A stretch of 64,000 nucleotides of DNA from the NCBI GenBank assembly GCA_905182995.1, contig CAJJDP010000030.1, positions 376,747-440,746 on the forward strand. The letters are read 5' to 3'. The stretch is from Paramecium octaurelia. Its lineage: Eukaryota > Ciliophora > Oligohymenophorea > Peniculida > Parameciidae. The position numbers and the translations under genes are program-made. Numbering within the stretch: position 1 is the first letter of the stretch; the number at the start of each line of letters is the position of its first letter. Below the pieces are notes generated by a model. It worked only from the letters and a program-made list of their open reading frames with translations, was not told the DNA's origin and made no database searches. Positions 1 through 10,812 of this stretch are shown one piece after another.

Positions 1-374
1 AAGGAGTTCAAATGATTAACTTTTATATTGATTTCTCTTTACTCCTAATGATTTGATATTTTAAGACTTCAAATATTAAATTTTTAATAAAGGATTCTAA
101 ATATTATAGGTTAAGCGATATTGTAGCGATTTTTGAATTTTGTGAAATGAAATTCAAAGAATATTAAATTTTATTATTCCATGGATTAGATATTAAAAAA
201 TTTGGTGACAATTGAAAAATGAATAATTCATAATAGATAAAATACAACTTAGAAAAATTAATAGATTTATTAAAGAATTTTATATCATTGAATATAGATT
301 ACATAGAAAAAACTGCCATTCGGAAATAATAATTGCCAAAAGAAATTTTTTATTAAATAATACTTATTTTTAAA
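1..374. other. AT-rich stretch, no gene recognised
   Basis: Very AT-rich sequence with TGA in every frame at short intervals on the plus strand and no conserved segment that I can read. It could hold the 3' end of a gene lying outside the window, but nothing supports that. Confidence 0.4.
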
Positions 375-719
375 ATGACTTTCCTTTTTTATGTCTTATT
401 ATTAGCTCCTTTACTCTTATTAATAGGAATATATAAGCTTTGTTTTCAAAGAAAACTTGGCAATAGAAGAGACTAATTTGGAACTTTGCATGAGAGAATG
501 AAAAAAAAATTATTTTTTGGATATGCTGAATTAATCAATACTATGTCCAATGAAGACTTAAATATATTACAGTAAACATATGAAAACACTATAAAAAATG
601 CTCAATCGATTAAGGTGTAGGGTGTAAAAAAAGTGAAAAATTTATCAAAAAGACTTAAAAAAGTATTATTTGTGGATGAATTGGATCAAATTACAACTGA
701 ATAATCTACTTTAATATGA
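375..719 (+). CDS. small membrane-anchored basic protein, unknown function
   Basis: The ciliate-code frame is open from ATG at 375 to TGA at 717-719 without an intron, giving 114 residues. The first ~20 residues are strongly hydrophobic (FLFYVLLLAPLLLLIGIYKL) and look like a signal anchor. The rest is charged, with a run of basic residues (KKVKNLSKRLKK) near residues 85-96 and several Gln encoded by TAA/TAG. I recognise no family. The ATG is the first in the frame and directly precedes the hydrophobic segment. Length and hydrophobic start suggest a small single-pass membrane protein; no function can be assigned. Confidence 0.5.
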
Positions 720-1077
720 ATATAGTTTGTAACAGTCTATAGACTCTAGATATAAATAAATTATACAAATCTTAAATTGTTTGTATTCCTTTATTATATT
801 CAAATACAAGTATAAAAAATATTATCTGATTAACCAGTTTAGAAAGAGAGAAGAGCATAAAAGAACAAGTTTTATACCAATATATTCTTTCATAAAATAT
901 TAATAAATTAATTATATATTTGTTAATGTGATCACAGATAAAGTTATCCAAAAATGAGAATAACTCATATCTAATTAATTTTATGTAGTATTCTGATATC
1001 TTTAGTAAACTCATTTTTCGGTATTATATTTTGATATTAAATTTATCGTTAATATTTTAAAATATTATTTATCAACT
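720..1077. other. intergenic, no gene recognised
   Basis: AT-rich spacer. A standard-code open frame on the minus strand (772-1014) has no conserved features and low-complexity composition, so I do not call it a gene. Confidence 0.4.
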
Positions 1078-1953
1078 ATGTAGCAAACTCGATCGCCTTT
1101 GTCACCTATCGATTCTAACCAGAATACTTATAGATCTTAAGCTTCTAAGACCCAAGATCTGAATTATTAGTTTCAATTCTAAATATCAAAATAAAAACTT
1201 TAGACAGTCCCTGATTCTCTATAAGATAGTAATACTGCGTTCATGAGTCCTAAAAATACAAAGCTAAAAACTTAAACCTTTTTTTCTCCAAATTGTAGAT
1301 CACCCTTAACAACAAGGAAAGAAATAAATTCAATTTAATCTCCTTATAACTTTTCTATTCATTCAGCTAAATCACCTGTTAAAATTGGAAATAACGCTTT
1401 TCAAAATATAAAATAAGAACTAGATTATTTTAAATAAAAAAACAGCAATCTATAGAAGTAAATCCTCAATTTGACGTCTGAAATATAACGCGGATAATCA
1501 AACACTCTAATGAAGGAGTTAAAATAAAAAATCTAATTGTTGACTTAGATGAATGATAAGTTAACTTAAGAAAATAAAGAATTGCAATCAAAAGGGAACT
1601 TGAATTAGTTGAAATAAAATATAGAATAGTAAATAAAATTAATAAAAGAAAATGAGAAGAAATTGAATGAAATTAAGGAGAGTTAATAAAAATATGAAAT
1701 TTCTTAGCTTGAACTTGTAAAGAACTCTACAACTGACTATATCACATAATTGATTCTTGATTTGGAGGAAAGAGTTCACATTTTGATAATTGAAAATGCT
1801 AATTTAAATAAAGTATTTAATTAGAAAATTAAATTAAATGAAAGATTTAACACTTTGGAATTGTAATTGAAATAAGCTTAAGTGTAATTTTAGAAAGTAA
1901 AGGTTGAAGAAAAGCTAGTAAAAACGAAATATAATTAAATAAAGAAAAAATGA
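1078..1953 (+). CDS. coiled-coil protein, unknown function
   Basis: One uninterrupted ciliate-code frame, 291 residues, ATG 1078 to TGA 1951-1953. The first ~110 residues are Ser/Pro/Gln-rich and probably disordered (QQTRSPLSPIDSNQ, SPYNFSIHSAKSPVK). From about residue 115 to the end the protein is rich in Leu, Glu, Lys and Gln with heptad-like spacing, a long coiled coil interrupted by short Asn-rich breaks. Many Gln codons are TAA/TAG, which confirms the code. Such proteins are common structural or basal-body components in Paramecium, but nothing here proves that role. No family recognised. Confidence 0.75.
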
Positions 1954-2617
1954 AATTTATAATCTGTTTTTTATAATTTTATATATACTAAATTATTCTA
2001 ATATTTTGAAAAATAACTCAAAAACTTTAACTGCTTTATATCAAAAAAATGAATATTAATCAAGCAAAGCCACAGTTGGACACATTAGGCTAAAGCAATA
2101 TTTAAATTTGCTCAATGAATTATGAATTAGCTGACTCAAATAAAGATGCTTTCATTATAAATATTTTATGAATATACCAAAATTGTTAATAGGAGCAAAA
2201 ATCGCAAGATTTCAGATGGGATTGATTAATATGACAGATTAAATAAGGATAAAAAGTGAGCATTCATGAATTTAAAGTTTTAATATTGAATACCCTTCAG
2301 GCATTAAGCAATTGATTTAAATGGATAATGATTTACTTATAAAAAATCTATAGAACTTCTAGTTTTCAATTTATATAATTATAATTTTGATTGCTTAAAA
2401 AATTTAGAGAAGCATTTGTATGTAAATTTAGTTAATAGTGAATAAGTCGAAGTTCATCATATCAATTTTTTATTTGATGAATTGAGATTCTTGTATTTGT
2501 GTTATGATAATATTTTTGTCAATTCATTTGGGCATATAAAGTATATGAATTAATTAAATATTAAGGCTTGTTTTTTCTTTTATTTTCAAAAAATATATTA
2601 AAAGATTTTCATTAGCA
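1954..2617. other. intergenic with unresolved coding-like segments
   Basis: A 40-codon open frame (2049-2171) and a longer open stretch without an ATG (about 2332-2640, Leu/Asn-rich translation) have protein-like composition but I cannot join them with plausible introns. They may be remnants of a decayed gene or chance frames in a one-stop code. Confidence 0.3.
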
Positions 2618-3496
2618 ATGGTAAATTTGATTGTGATAATTCTTTTAGCCAAAAGCTCCAAAGACATCCAAGGCAAAGAAGATTTAAAAGAAAGTAGCAG
2701 ATAGAAAGAAGAACCCACTCTTTGTTAAAGAGGCCAAAAACTTCAGAATTGGAAATGATGTCCAACCAAAGAGAGATTTATCAAGATATGTCAGATGGCC
2801 TCGCTACATTCTTTTACATAGATAAAAAAAGATTTTATTGCAAAGAATCAAAGTACCGGCAGCCATTCATTAATTCAGCAAAACACTCGACAAAAATCAA
2901 AGTAATGTGTATATATTAATGTTAGGTTCAAAGGTCTATGCTCTTTTGAAGAAATATGCCCCAGAAACCAAAACCGAAAAGAAATAAAGATTAGTCAAGG
3001 CTGCTGAATCCAAGGCATAAAACTAAAAGACAGATAGCAAGAAAGTGACAGTCCTCAAATTCGGATTGAATCATGTTACTACTTTGGTTGAAACAAAAAA
3101 AGCCAAATTAGTTTTGATTGCTTATGATGTCGATCCAATCGAATTAGTTGTTTGGCTCCCATAATTATGTAGGCGTTAAGAAGTCCCATTTGCCTTTGTT
3201 AAAAGTACATAAATATACAATTATAAAAGACAAGGCTAGATTGGGAGCATTGGTCCACTAAAAGACAGCAACTTGTGTAGCATTGACCGACGTCAGAAAA
3301 GAAGACTAAGCAGAATTTGACAACTTAGTAATTATTTAATACATTCTAGGCTCGTGATTTGAGATAACACTATAATGAAAATCATGAATTGTTGAGAACT
3401 ATCGGAGGTGGTTAAGTAGGAATTAAATCAAGACATCAATAAGAAGCTATAAAGAAGGCATTTGAATTGGAAGAACTTAAGAAGACAAGTTAATGA
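2618..3496 (+). CDS. RPL7A: 60S ribosomal protein eL8 (L7a)
   Basis: Component of the large cytosolic ribosomal subunit. Joining exons across four tiny introns (2621-2648, 2902-2925, 3205-3229, 3328-3349) gives 259 residues in frame. Recognisable family stretches are [63 protein letters not shown] and [18 protein letters not shown], which match eukaryotic L7a along its length. The first intron lies directly after the ATG codon, so exon 1 is only the start codon, a recurring arrangement in ribosomal protein genes. The end is TGA at 3494-3496. Length is normal for the family. The stand-alone plus-strand frame inside exon 2 in the standard code is a shadow. Confidence 0.97.
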
Positions 3497-3673
3497 TCAA
3501 ACATATCAAAATATAATATAAAATAAGAGAATTGTAAATAACTATTTCTAATCTCCCACATTTAGTTGTCTTTGTCCTTCTAAATTTAGATTTAAATGTC
3601 TAAAGAAAATTATTGCAAGGATAATTTTTCTTTTAGGATACAAAATTCAATATTAATGAAAATATGATATCAA

Positions 3674-4363
3674 TCAAGCCGATGAAGAATCTGAATCTGT
3701 CATAACTTTTTTATATCTTCTTTTCTATTCTACCTCATCATCAAAAGCTTCTTCTAATTCTCCATTTTCTATTTTTTTCAATTTCCTTAATATATCTTTT
3801 TTCAATGCACAAAGATTGTTTATCTTTTCCACTGTCGTAAAATTGCCTTCCAAGATTTCATCATGTGAAAGGAAGGAAGTTTATGAATTAACATGATACC
3901 TGGGTAATTTAATTAAAGCAATATCAGCAGGACTGATGCCAAACTAGAAAATAATTAGAGAATACATTCTTTTTGTTTTCAGCTATTCTCTTCTTCCTTT
4001 CCTCTTATGTCATATTATCTCCTGTGTTAATGATTGAGTTGTTTTTTCTGAATACATTCTTTTTCTGCATATTATGTAGATACACTTTCTTTAGATCTAC
4101 CGACAAACCCATGAATTCACCCAAACTCTGTTATCCTAGTAATCTTTAAGTTTGCATGTATATCTGTCCTATGCTCTTCCCTGGTAAACACTCTGAGTTT
4201 ATAATTTTGCGCCATTTTCCTATTCCGAACTTCATGAGCGCCAAGTTCAGAATCTCCACTTCTTTCATTGTCCAGCCTTGAATGTTTAAAATATACAAGT
4301 ACCTGGTGATAAGGTATAGTTCCAAAGACTTTATGACTAATGATGTACAATTTATTTAGACAT
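3674..4363 (-). CDS. SANT/Myb-like domain protein
   Basis: Two introns (4277-4302 and 3944-3965) join to 213 residues. After a 20-residue leader comes a single SANT/Myb-like repeat at about residues 21-75: GWTMKEVEIL, LALMKFGIGKWRKI, then CLPGKSIGQIYMQTQRLLGQ. The spaced tryptophans W22 and W42 and Y60 fit the three-helix SANT core. The C-terminal half is charged and ends in an acidic Ser-rich tail (TDSDSSSA). SANT/Myb domains bind DNA or histone tails, so a nuclear chromatin or transcription role is inferred. The start codon is 10 bp from the divergent start of the next gene. A standard-code frame over 4117-4350 is in another phase and is a shadow. Confidence 0.8.
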
Positions 4364-4373
4364 TAAATTTAAT

Positions 4374-5853
4374 ATGTAACGATAGCCAACAAAAAAGAGT
4401 TTTTCATCTAATAAACGTAGTGAATCTGGAAATGAAAGAAAAAGAAGTGTTCACAATGACTCAACTTATAATCATAGGAGTGATGAAGAATTGCGTGATG
4501 TAGTCAGTAAATTACAATTCAAAATTTTGAAAAAAAATGATCATTTGGCTAAGATGAAAGAAGAAATCATTGAATTATAAGTACAATGGTAGGAGGACAA
4601 AAGAAATTGGTAAAATGAAAAATGTGCCATCGAAAGACAAGCAGACTTTTATAAAGAGAATGTGTATGAATTTATCACTATCATTAGACATGCTGAAAGA
4701 CTCAATAATCAAAAATTATAAATTCAGATTGAAAAACTAACTCATATGTTGACTGATTAATCCAAAATCAAATAGCATTTTGACACAAACACTACTTTAG
4801 AAAAAATGAGTGGGTAATTAAATTCAGAAATTGATGTGTTGCAAAAAGAAATAGGATCACTTCGAAATTAAATTACATTATTGGACAATAAACTATTGAC
4901 TAAAGAAGGAACTATTTCAGAGTAGTAAATTAGAATCTAAAAGTTGAAAAAGAAGTTGGATCAATAATTACAGGTTCAATTAGAAGAGAAAATGGTTGAT
5001 GTTGATAAATAAAAAAAAAGGAGTGGAGAAATTAAAGAGAGAGTTTCAGAATTGGAATTGAAATTAAAGAATTTAAGTTTAGAAAGTGAAAGAATTAAAA
5101 AGGACAATAAGTTTCTATAATAAGAAAATGATTAATTAAGAATTTAATATGAAAAATCAAGTAGATTAATTCCATAATTAGAAGATTAAAAGTAATTTTA
5201 ATTTCATCTTTTTTAGCAAACGTTTAGAATTAGAAATAAATGATTATGAATAACAATTTGAAAAAATGAGTAAATAGGTTAGAGATCTAAATAATTAATA
5301 TGTAAATGAAAAATAATCTGGCCATTCTCATAGTGAAGAACTTAAAAAAAAGAATGCTTAGATTGATAAATTAGAATAGCAAATTAATGAATAAATTAGA
5401 CTCTTACATGCTGAATAAAGATAAAATACTTTTTTAAAAGAAGAAATGGAGAAATATAAAGAGTAATTAGAAAGATTACAAAGATAATCTTAATAATTAA
5501 CTGATGCTTAACATAAAGATATGGATGTCTTAGAAGCTAAAATTGAAAAAATTAGTAAGGAAATGATCAAACTAAGAGAAGAAAATAGTATCTTAAAATC
5601 ACAACTGTCAAATTAAAAAAAAGAACAAGCATAATATATTGATACTATAGATCAATTATAAAAATAAGTTAGGGATTTAAAAGCCAAAAATAAAATATTA
5701 ATCTAACAACATGATGATTTGGATGCCAGAATCAATCAATTAGCTTTAATGAAATAATAAAAAACAACCAAAGTCAGAATACAGGATTCTGATTTTAGAA
5801 AGAAAATGGCTAAGCTTGAACGTTCAGATAGTAGCAGCTCCTTTTCTGATTGA
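4374..5853 (+). CDS. long coiled-coil protein
   Basis: ATG at 4374 to TGA 5851-5853 with one 25-nt intron (5192-5216), 484 residues. A short basic Ser-rich N-terminus (QRQPTKKSFSSNKRS) is followed by almost continuous coiled coil from about residue 35 to 450, with Leu at heptad positions and dense Gln/Glu/Lys. The end is a short basic segment and a Ser cluster (RSDSSSSFSD) that could be phosphorylated. I recognise no specific family; composition resembles cytoskeletal or basal-body scaffold proteins. It is divergently arranged with the SANT gene, with only 10 bp between the two ATGs. Confidence 0.85.
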
Positions 5854-5992
5854 ATTAATTAATTATGTTAAATTTTATAATATTAGGTTATCTCTTTTAA
5901 ATAGTTGATACATCCGAATTGAAATTGTATTTCTTATTAAATAAACAATTTATATCATAGACAATAAGTTTATATAAAATTAATATACAAAT

Positions 5993-8900
5993 TCAATTAA
6001 TTTAACACAAATCACAAATTTAACAAAGTTTTCCTTTTTAAGAATAATTTGCTTTATCAAAAAGACATTAGTGAAGGCTTTATTGTTTAATGATGGTCAA
6101 ACTATCAGCAAACAAAATCTTAGACCCTTAATTTAGATATTCTTCTTCAAAATTAATTTCATACTCATCTCGTGATGATTACTCACAATTTCTTAAGATC
6201 TACCATTTAATATATTATTAAATACCTTCTTTACGTTTTCAATAACTTCAAACTTAGCATAGGCTGATCCTTATGGAGCCTTTTCTAATAGTTTCAATAA
6301 ATATTTAGCTACTTATGCCCCAGTCAAATAATTCTTTTGTTTGTATGCCAAACTCATGGCTGCCCTTAAAGTAAGTGAACGGTGTATTGGTTATAAATCA
6401 CACATAGCCATATAGCAAGCTAATTCAATTTGTCTAGAAACACTTTAGTCCTTCTTTTAAATTTCACAATTCATAGCTATAATATAATTTAAGCAGATTG
6501 GAATGATATCTGTGTTTTTATCATTAAATAATGCTTTTCTCAATAAAGTTTTAAATGTGGTCAAAGCATCTTGAAATTTGCCATCAGTAGTTTGTTTGTA
6601 TCCTTACTTTAGAAGATCTTAGGAAATTCTACTGAAATGCTATTTATCTGATACAGCTGATATCATTTGAGGAGCAGCCTAAAGGAAAGGTATTTAACTT
6701 ATTTCTATAACTGAGCTAAGACATAATTATTTCATATAATCTTTGCACAGATTAATATTAGTGACATTTTTTGTAGATTTTAATGATTATTAGCATTATT
6801 AGAATTACTCGGTAACTATCTATTCAACAGGTGACAAAACTATGTTGTTATAAGTATATCATACCTTTTTTATAATCAGGATATCCATAAAGCAAGCTCT
6901 TATAATCTAAAGTTGCTTAGTTTAATTACATTTCCAAAAGTTCTGATTCATTTATTTCCCATTGACAATCTTCAAATGGTTCTTCGTTATCTTAATTCTC
7001 TTAGTTTTGAACTTCTTTTTTTATCTAAGAATTATTGACTTTCTGCTTTTCTTAATCCTATGATGGTTTTTCTTATGATTTCTGAGTTTTTTCTTTGTTT
7101 TCTTGATCCTCTTATATTAATATATTATATTAATCATCTTAATCTACAGAATTATGAGGCCAATTCATAGAAAATAGATGATGCTATTTAGATTTAATAA
7201 TCTAAACAGGAGGTTAGAGTAATTCTGGTTATAAAGATTACACCCATTCTAAATCTTCAGGTATGATCAACTTTTTATCATATTCTAATCCATGTACTAA
7301 TTTGCTGAGATTGGCAATATGATTCAATTTACAATCCTATAAAAATTGAACTCTTTGATTATAATTTCCGAGATGTAATAATGTTTAGAATCGGGTATTT
7401 TGTTCATTTTATTCTTTGGCTATATTACTCAATACATTCAACTTATCAGTTTGACCAGTAATTGTATAGAGAAAAGACAATTATTGAGAGGATCTCAATT
7501 TCTATTAACAAACTTCAACTATATTATGATTACCCTATCTCATGGCTTCTTCAGATAGTTTTTGATAACACATTGGATTCTTTAAGTCATCGCAAGTTCT
7601 GTAGGATAGTTCTAAATTATTGGAAGACAATGCTAACTAAAATTTAGCTCCTTTGTCCTCAACTAATTAGTAGGCAATCATTGGAAATCCTTTTTAATAT
7701 AGATATGATGTAATCAAAGCACCTAATTTCTTATGTGTCTTTAAGAAGCTCTAGATATATTTAATGTTTTTATCAATCAAAGATTACTTAAACAACATTT
7801 CAGAACAATCAAGTGTCACATTTAGAAGGGTGCCAACATTATTCATGTAACACAATTTATATTTTTCACTTTATCTATCTATTGGTTATTGTAACTAAAT
7901 AAGATATGGGACTGTTTCCATGGTTCCAAAAATACCAGAATCACCATTTATTAACAAATATTTAATGTGAACTTTTGTTGAATATATGATAATGTTTTAG
8001 GTTTTACTTAAGAACAATACTGATTTAATGTTTATTGACTCTGATATCTAAGTGACTCTTTAAAAAGATTTTGTAAACAGATAAATAGCTTTCTTCGTTT
8101 AAATCATAACATATGTATCGTTAGTCAACACTTTTTTCATATTATTGAATTCATTAGAACAAGGGATTTGATATAGTAATTTATTAGCCTCTGGATCTAA
8201 TACATTGATCATCTCATCAGAATAAAAGATGGCTTTGCCTCCTTAAAAAGAAAATAGTTTATCAGCTTTATGGCCTAGAGCTCTATGTGAATCAACTTCA
8301 AAATTATAAATTTCTATCTCCGAATTTTCTTTAGACTTTAAAATCTTATATTTTCCAATGAAAATAGCAGTCTTACCCAAAAAGATTTGACTGAGATTTG
8401 TTTGGCATTCAAAAATCACATATTTACATATTCCTTTCTATTTATTATGAGAACTCTATTTCAACCTGATTAAGAGTAAGTTTTTACTTGTCTCATAAAT
8501 ATTTTATTAGATGAACTCAATATTATCTTATAGTAGATTATCTGATATTAAGGTGTTAACTTCTTGAAAGCTCTTAATGACTTTCTCTTAATTATTCTAT
8601 AAATCTATTATTTTGATTTGTTTCTTGCTCCCAACAAACAAATTCCTATTATCTATCAAATCAAAAGCAGGTCTATTCCTAAATAATGTAAATATGTATA
8701 AAGCAGAATCACTTCCTCCAGCAAAATAATTGTTATGTTAATGAACAGCACTAACCCAATATCTATCCAATTCATAGTTTGTAAAACAGTCAATTTCAAC
8801 TTTCTTCTTCATATCCCAAAATCTTATGGTGTTGTCCTCAGAATTAGATATAAAGTATTCTCCAAATGGATGAAACATAGCACTGCTCACATTATTCTAT

Positions 8901-9689
8901 TGATAGTATATATTAAATTACATTATGACCCTAATAGGAATCAATCTCAAAGCCTTTTGAATCACTAAATTTCCAAACTTTGACTTTCTTATCATCTGAT
9001 GCTGACAATATTAAATTTTCAGTCGGACTGAATGTACACCAATTCACACCTTGATTGTGTCCTTCTAAAATTTATATTAATTCTAATTCATTCTGTTAAT
9101 CATTTTGCACCTTTAAAACCTAATTGAATATTTTACATTCTTTTGAGTAAATCTTTTCTTTAATTAAGCAATAGACCATAATCGGATAGTCTAATCTAAA
9201 GAACAAGTAATTAGAAAGTCTTTCGTTGGATGAAATTCACAATGCATAACATAATGACTATGCCCGGTTACAATGGCTAACATTTGTCTTGATTAATAAT
9301 TCCAAATTCTAGAAGTCTAATCATCTGAAGCTGAGACACACCAAGGCAATTCTGGATGAAAATGTACACATCTTATAAAGTCCAGATGGCCTCGCAACAC
9401 GAATTAACATTTTTTAGTTTTGTAATTCCAAACTCTTACAGTAAAATCATCTGAGCCTGATATAAACAGACACAAAGATTGGTGAAATTACACTGATCTC
9501 ACAGGGCCTTCATGTTACACAAATTCTTCAATTGTCTATTTTTTATATTCAATATAGTCTTACCCTTCCCAATCTATAATCTATCATTTGAATTGCTCCA
9601 GAATGTAATCCAACAAGTAACCAGGGTTGCTTCGGATGAAATGACAATCCTTTGATTCTCTCTGTTTTCTTGTGAAATTTTACAATCAT
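5993..9689 (-). CDS. COPA: coatomer (COPI) subunit alpha
   Basis: Subunit of the COPI vesicle coat that moves cargo from Golgi to ER. The N-terminus reads [19 protein letters not shown] and continues through WD40 repeats ([54 protein letters not shown]), the pattern of alpha-COP. The middle matches the helical part ([30 protein letters not shown]). The C-terminus ends with the zinc-ribbon-like CQICDLC. The genomic span of 3,697 nt fits the usual ~1,200 residues plus several tiny introns, one at 9536-9563. Start ATG (9687-9689) gives the conserved N-terminus immediately. Not all introns were traced, so internal exon joins are incomplete. Confidence 0.93.
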
Positions 9690-10306
9690 TTATTTTTAAT
9701 TATTTATTAATGTTCTAAAAATTATTATTTTAAGAAAACATATGCATCTCTATTGCTAAACTTTTAAATTTTGATTTTTGTGTTTATTCTGCATATTTTT
9801 AGAAAGTCTACAAATATTCAGGAAAAAAAGAATTGAATCTAAACTACATAAATTTGCATCTATTATTATTAAACTCTTTAAAATAAAATATCTATTTTTA
9901 ATTATATTAATCTTTTCTATTGAATGTCAATCATTTGAAAAGAATTTTATTTTCTATTATATTGCTTTAGTTGAATCAAACTATTCAATGAGCAATTATT
10001 TAATATAAAAATTGGTAATTAATCTAAGTAATGGTATTTTATAAATAAGTATAACAATTGATAATATGAATTATTATTTCTTAGAAGTATTCATCACTAA
10101 ATTATTGAGAAAACTAAAAGTGCTTATATGAATCTAAATTGATCATAAGGAATATTAATATCCAAGTAAATTGAATCTATTAAAATAGGATTAATAAGAA
10201 TGTCTTAGAAAATTTAATTTTGTTTTTAACTTAGATTTTAGTAAAAAGAATAACAACAAAATAAATATAGCGATTAATGAATCACTTTATATTATCACTT
10301 AATGTA
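9690..10306. other. intergenic, no gene recognised
   Basis: About 600 bp of AT-rich spacer between two converging-orientation minus-strand genes. A standard-code frame at 9778-10008 and a 21-codon ciliate-code frame near 10067 show no conserved features. Confidence 0.4.
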
Positions 10307-10785
10307 TCATTTGTCTTACTTTTATGTTGACTAATAATTCTTGGATTAAAGATCCTCGATTGCTTTCTTGATGGCATCTTCTGCAAGCATACTGCAATGC
10401 AATTTCACAGGAGGCAACTTTAAATAGCTTGCAATATCTGAATTCTTGATGTTGTAAGCTTCTTCCAGGGTCATTCCCTTTAAAATTTCTGTAGCATAAG
10501 AACTAGATGCTATGGCTGAACCACAGCCAAATGTCTTAAAATGAATAGAATCTATTGGATTACTTTAAAGACAGCTTATTCTATGGTTTTACCATCCTCT
10601 CCAACTTAGATTTGTAGTTTCATGACATCTCCACAGGCTGGTGCACCAACCAATCCTGTTCCTACCTTGGGATTGCTTTTGTCTAGTGATCCTACATTTC
10701 TTGGATGTTCATAATGATCTATAACATTTGGATGATAGTAAAAGCGAGGAATAAATAATATCGATCGCTTAAGAAGAGTTAACAT
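10307..10785 (-). CDS. ISCU: iron-sulfur cluster scaffold protein ISCU (mitochondrial)
   Basis: Scaffold on which Fe-S clusters are assembled in the mitochondrial matrix with the NFS1 desulfurase and frataxin. The 149-residue product starts [19 protein letters not shown], a basic hydrophobic presequence, then shows [46 protein letters not shown] and [17 protein letters not shown]. The three cluster-ligand cysteines are therefore in place: PACGD, FGCGS and LHCSM. One 29-nt intron (10535-10563) splits before TFGCGS. Length is normal for the family. A longer in-frame start exists upstream but the chosen ATG gives a typical mitochondrial presequence. The neighbour on the plus strand starts 27 bp away. 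Confidence 0.95.
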
Positions 10786-10812
10786 AAATAATAATAATTT
10801 AAATTTTTTATT

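Noticed and set aside
4117..4350. 77-codon minus-strand standard-code frame beginning MYIISHKVFG
   Set aside because: Another phase of the same strand, with a 26-nt intron, gives a recognisable SANT domain and runs on to the next exon.
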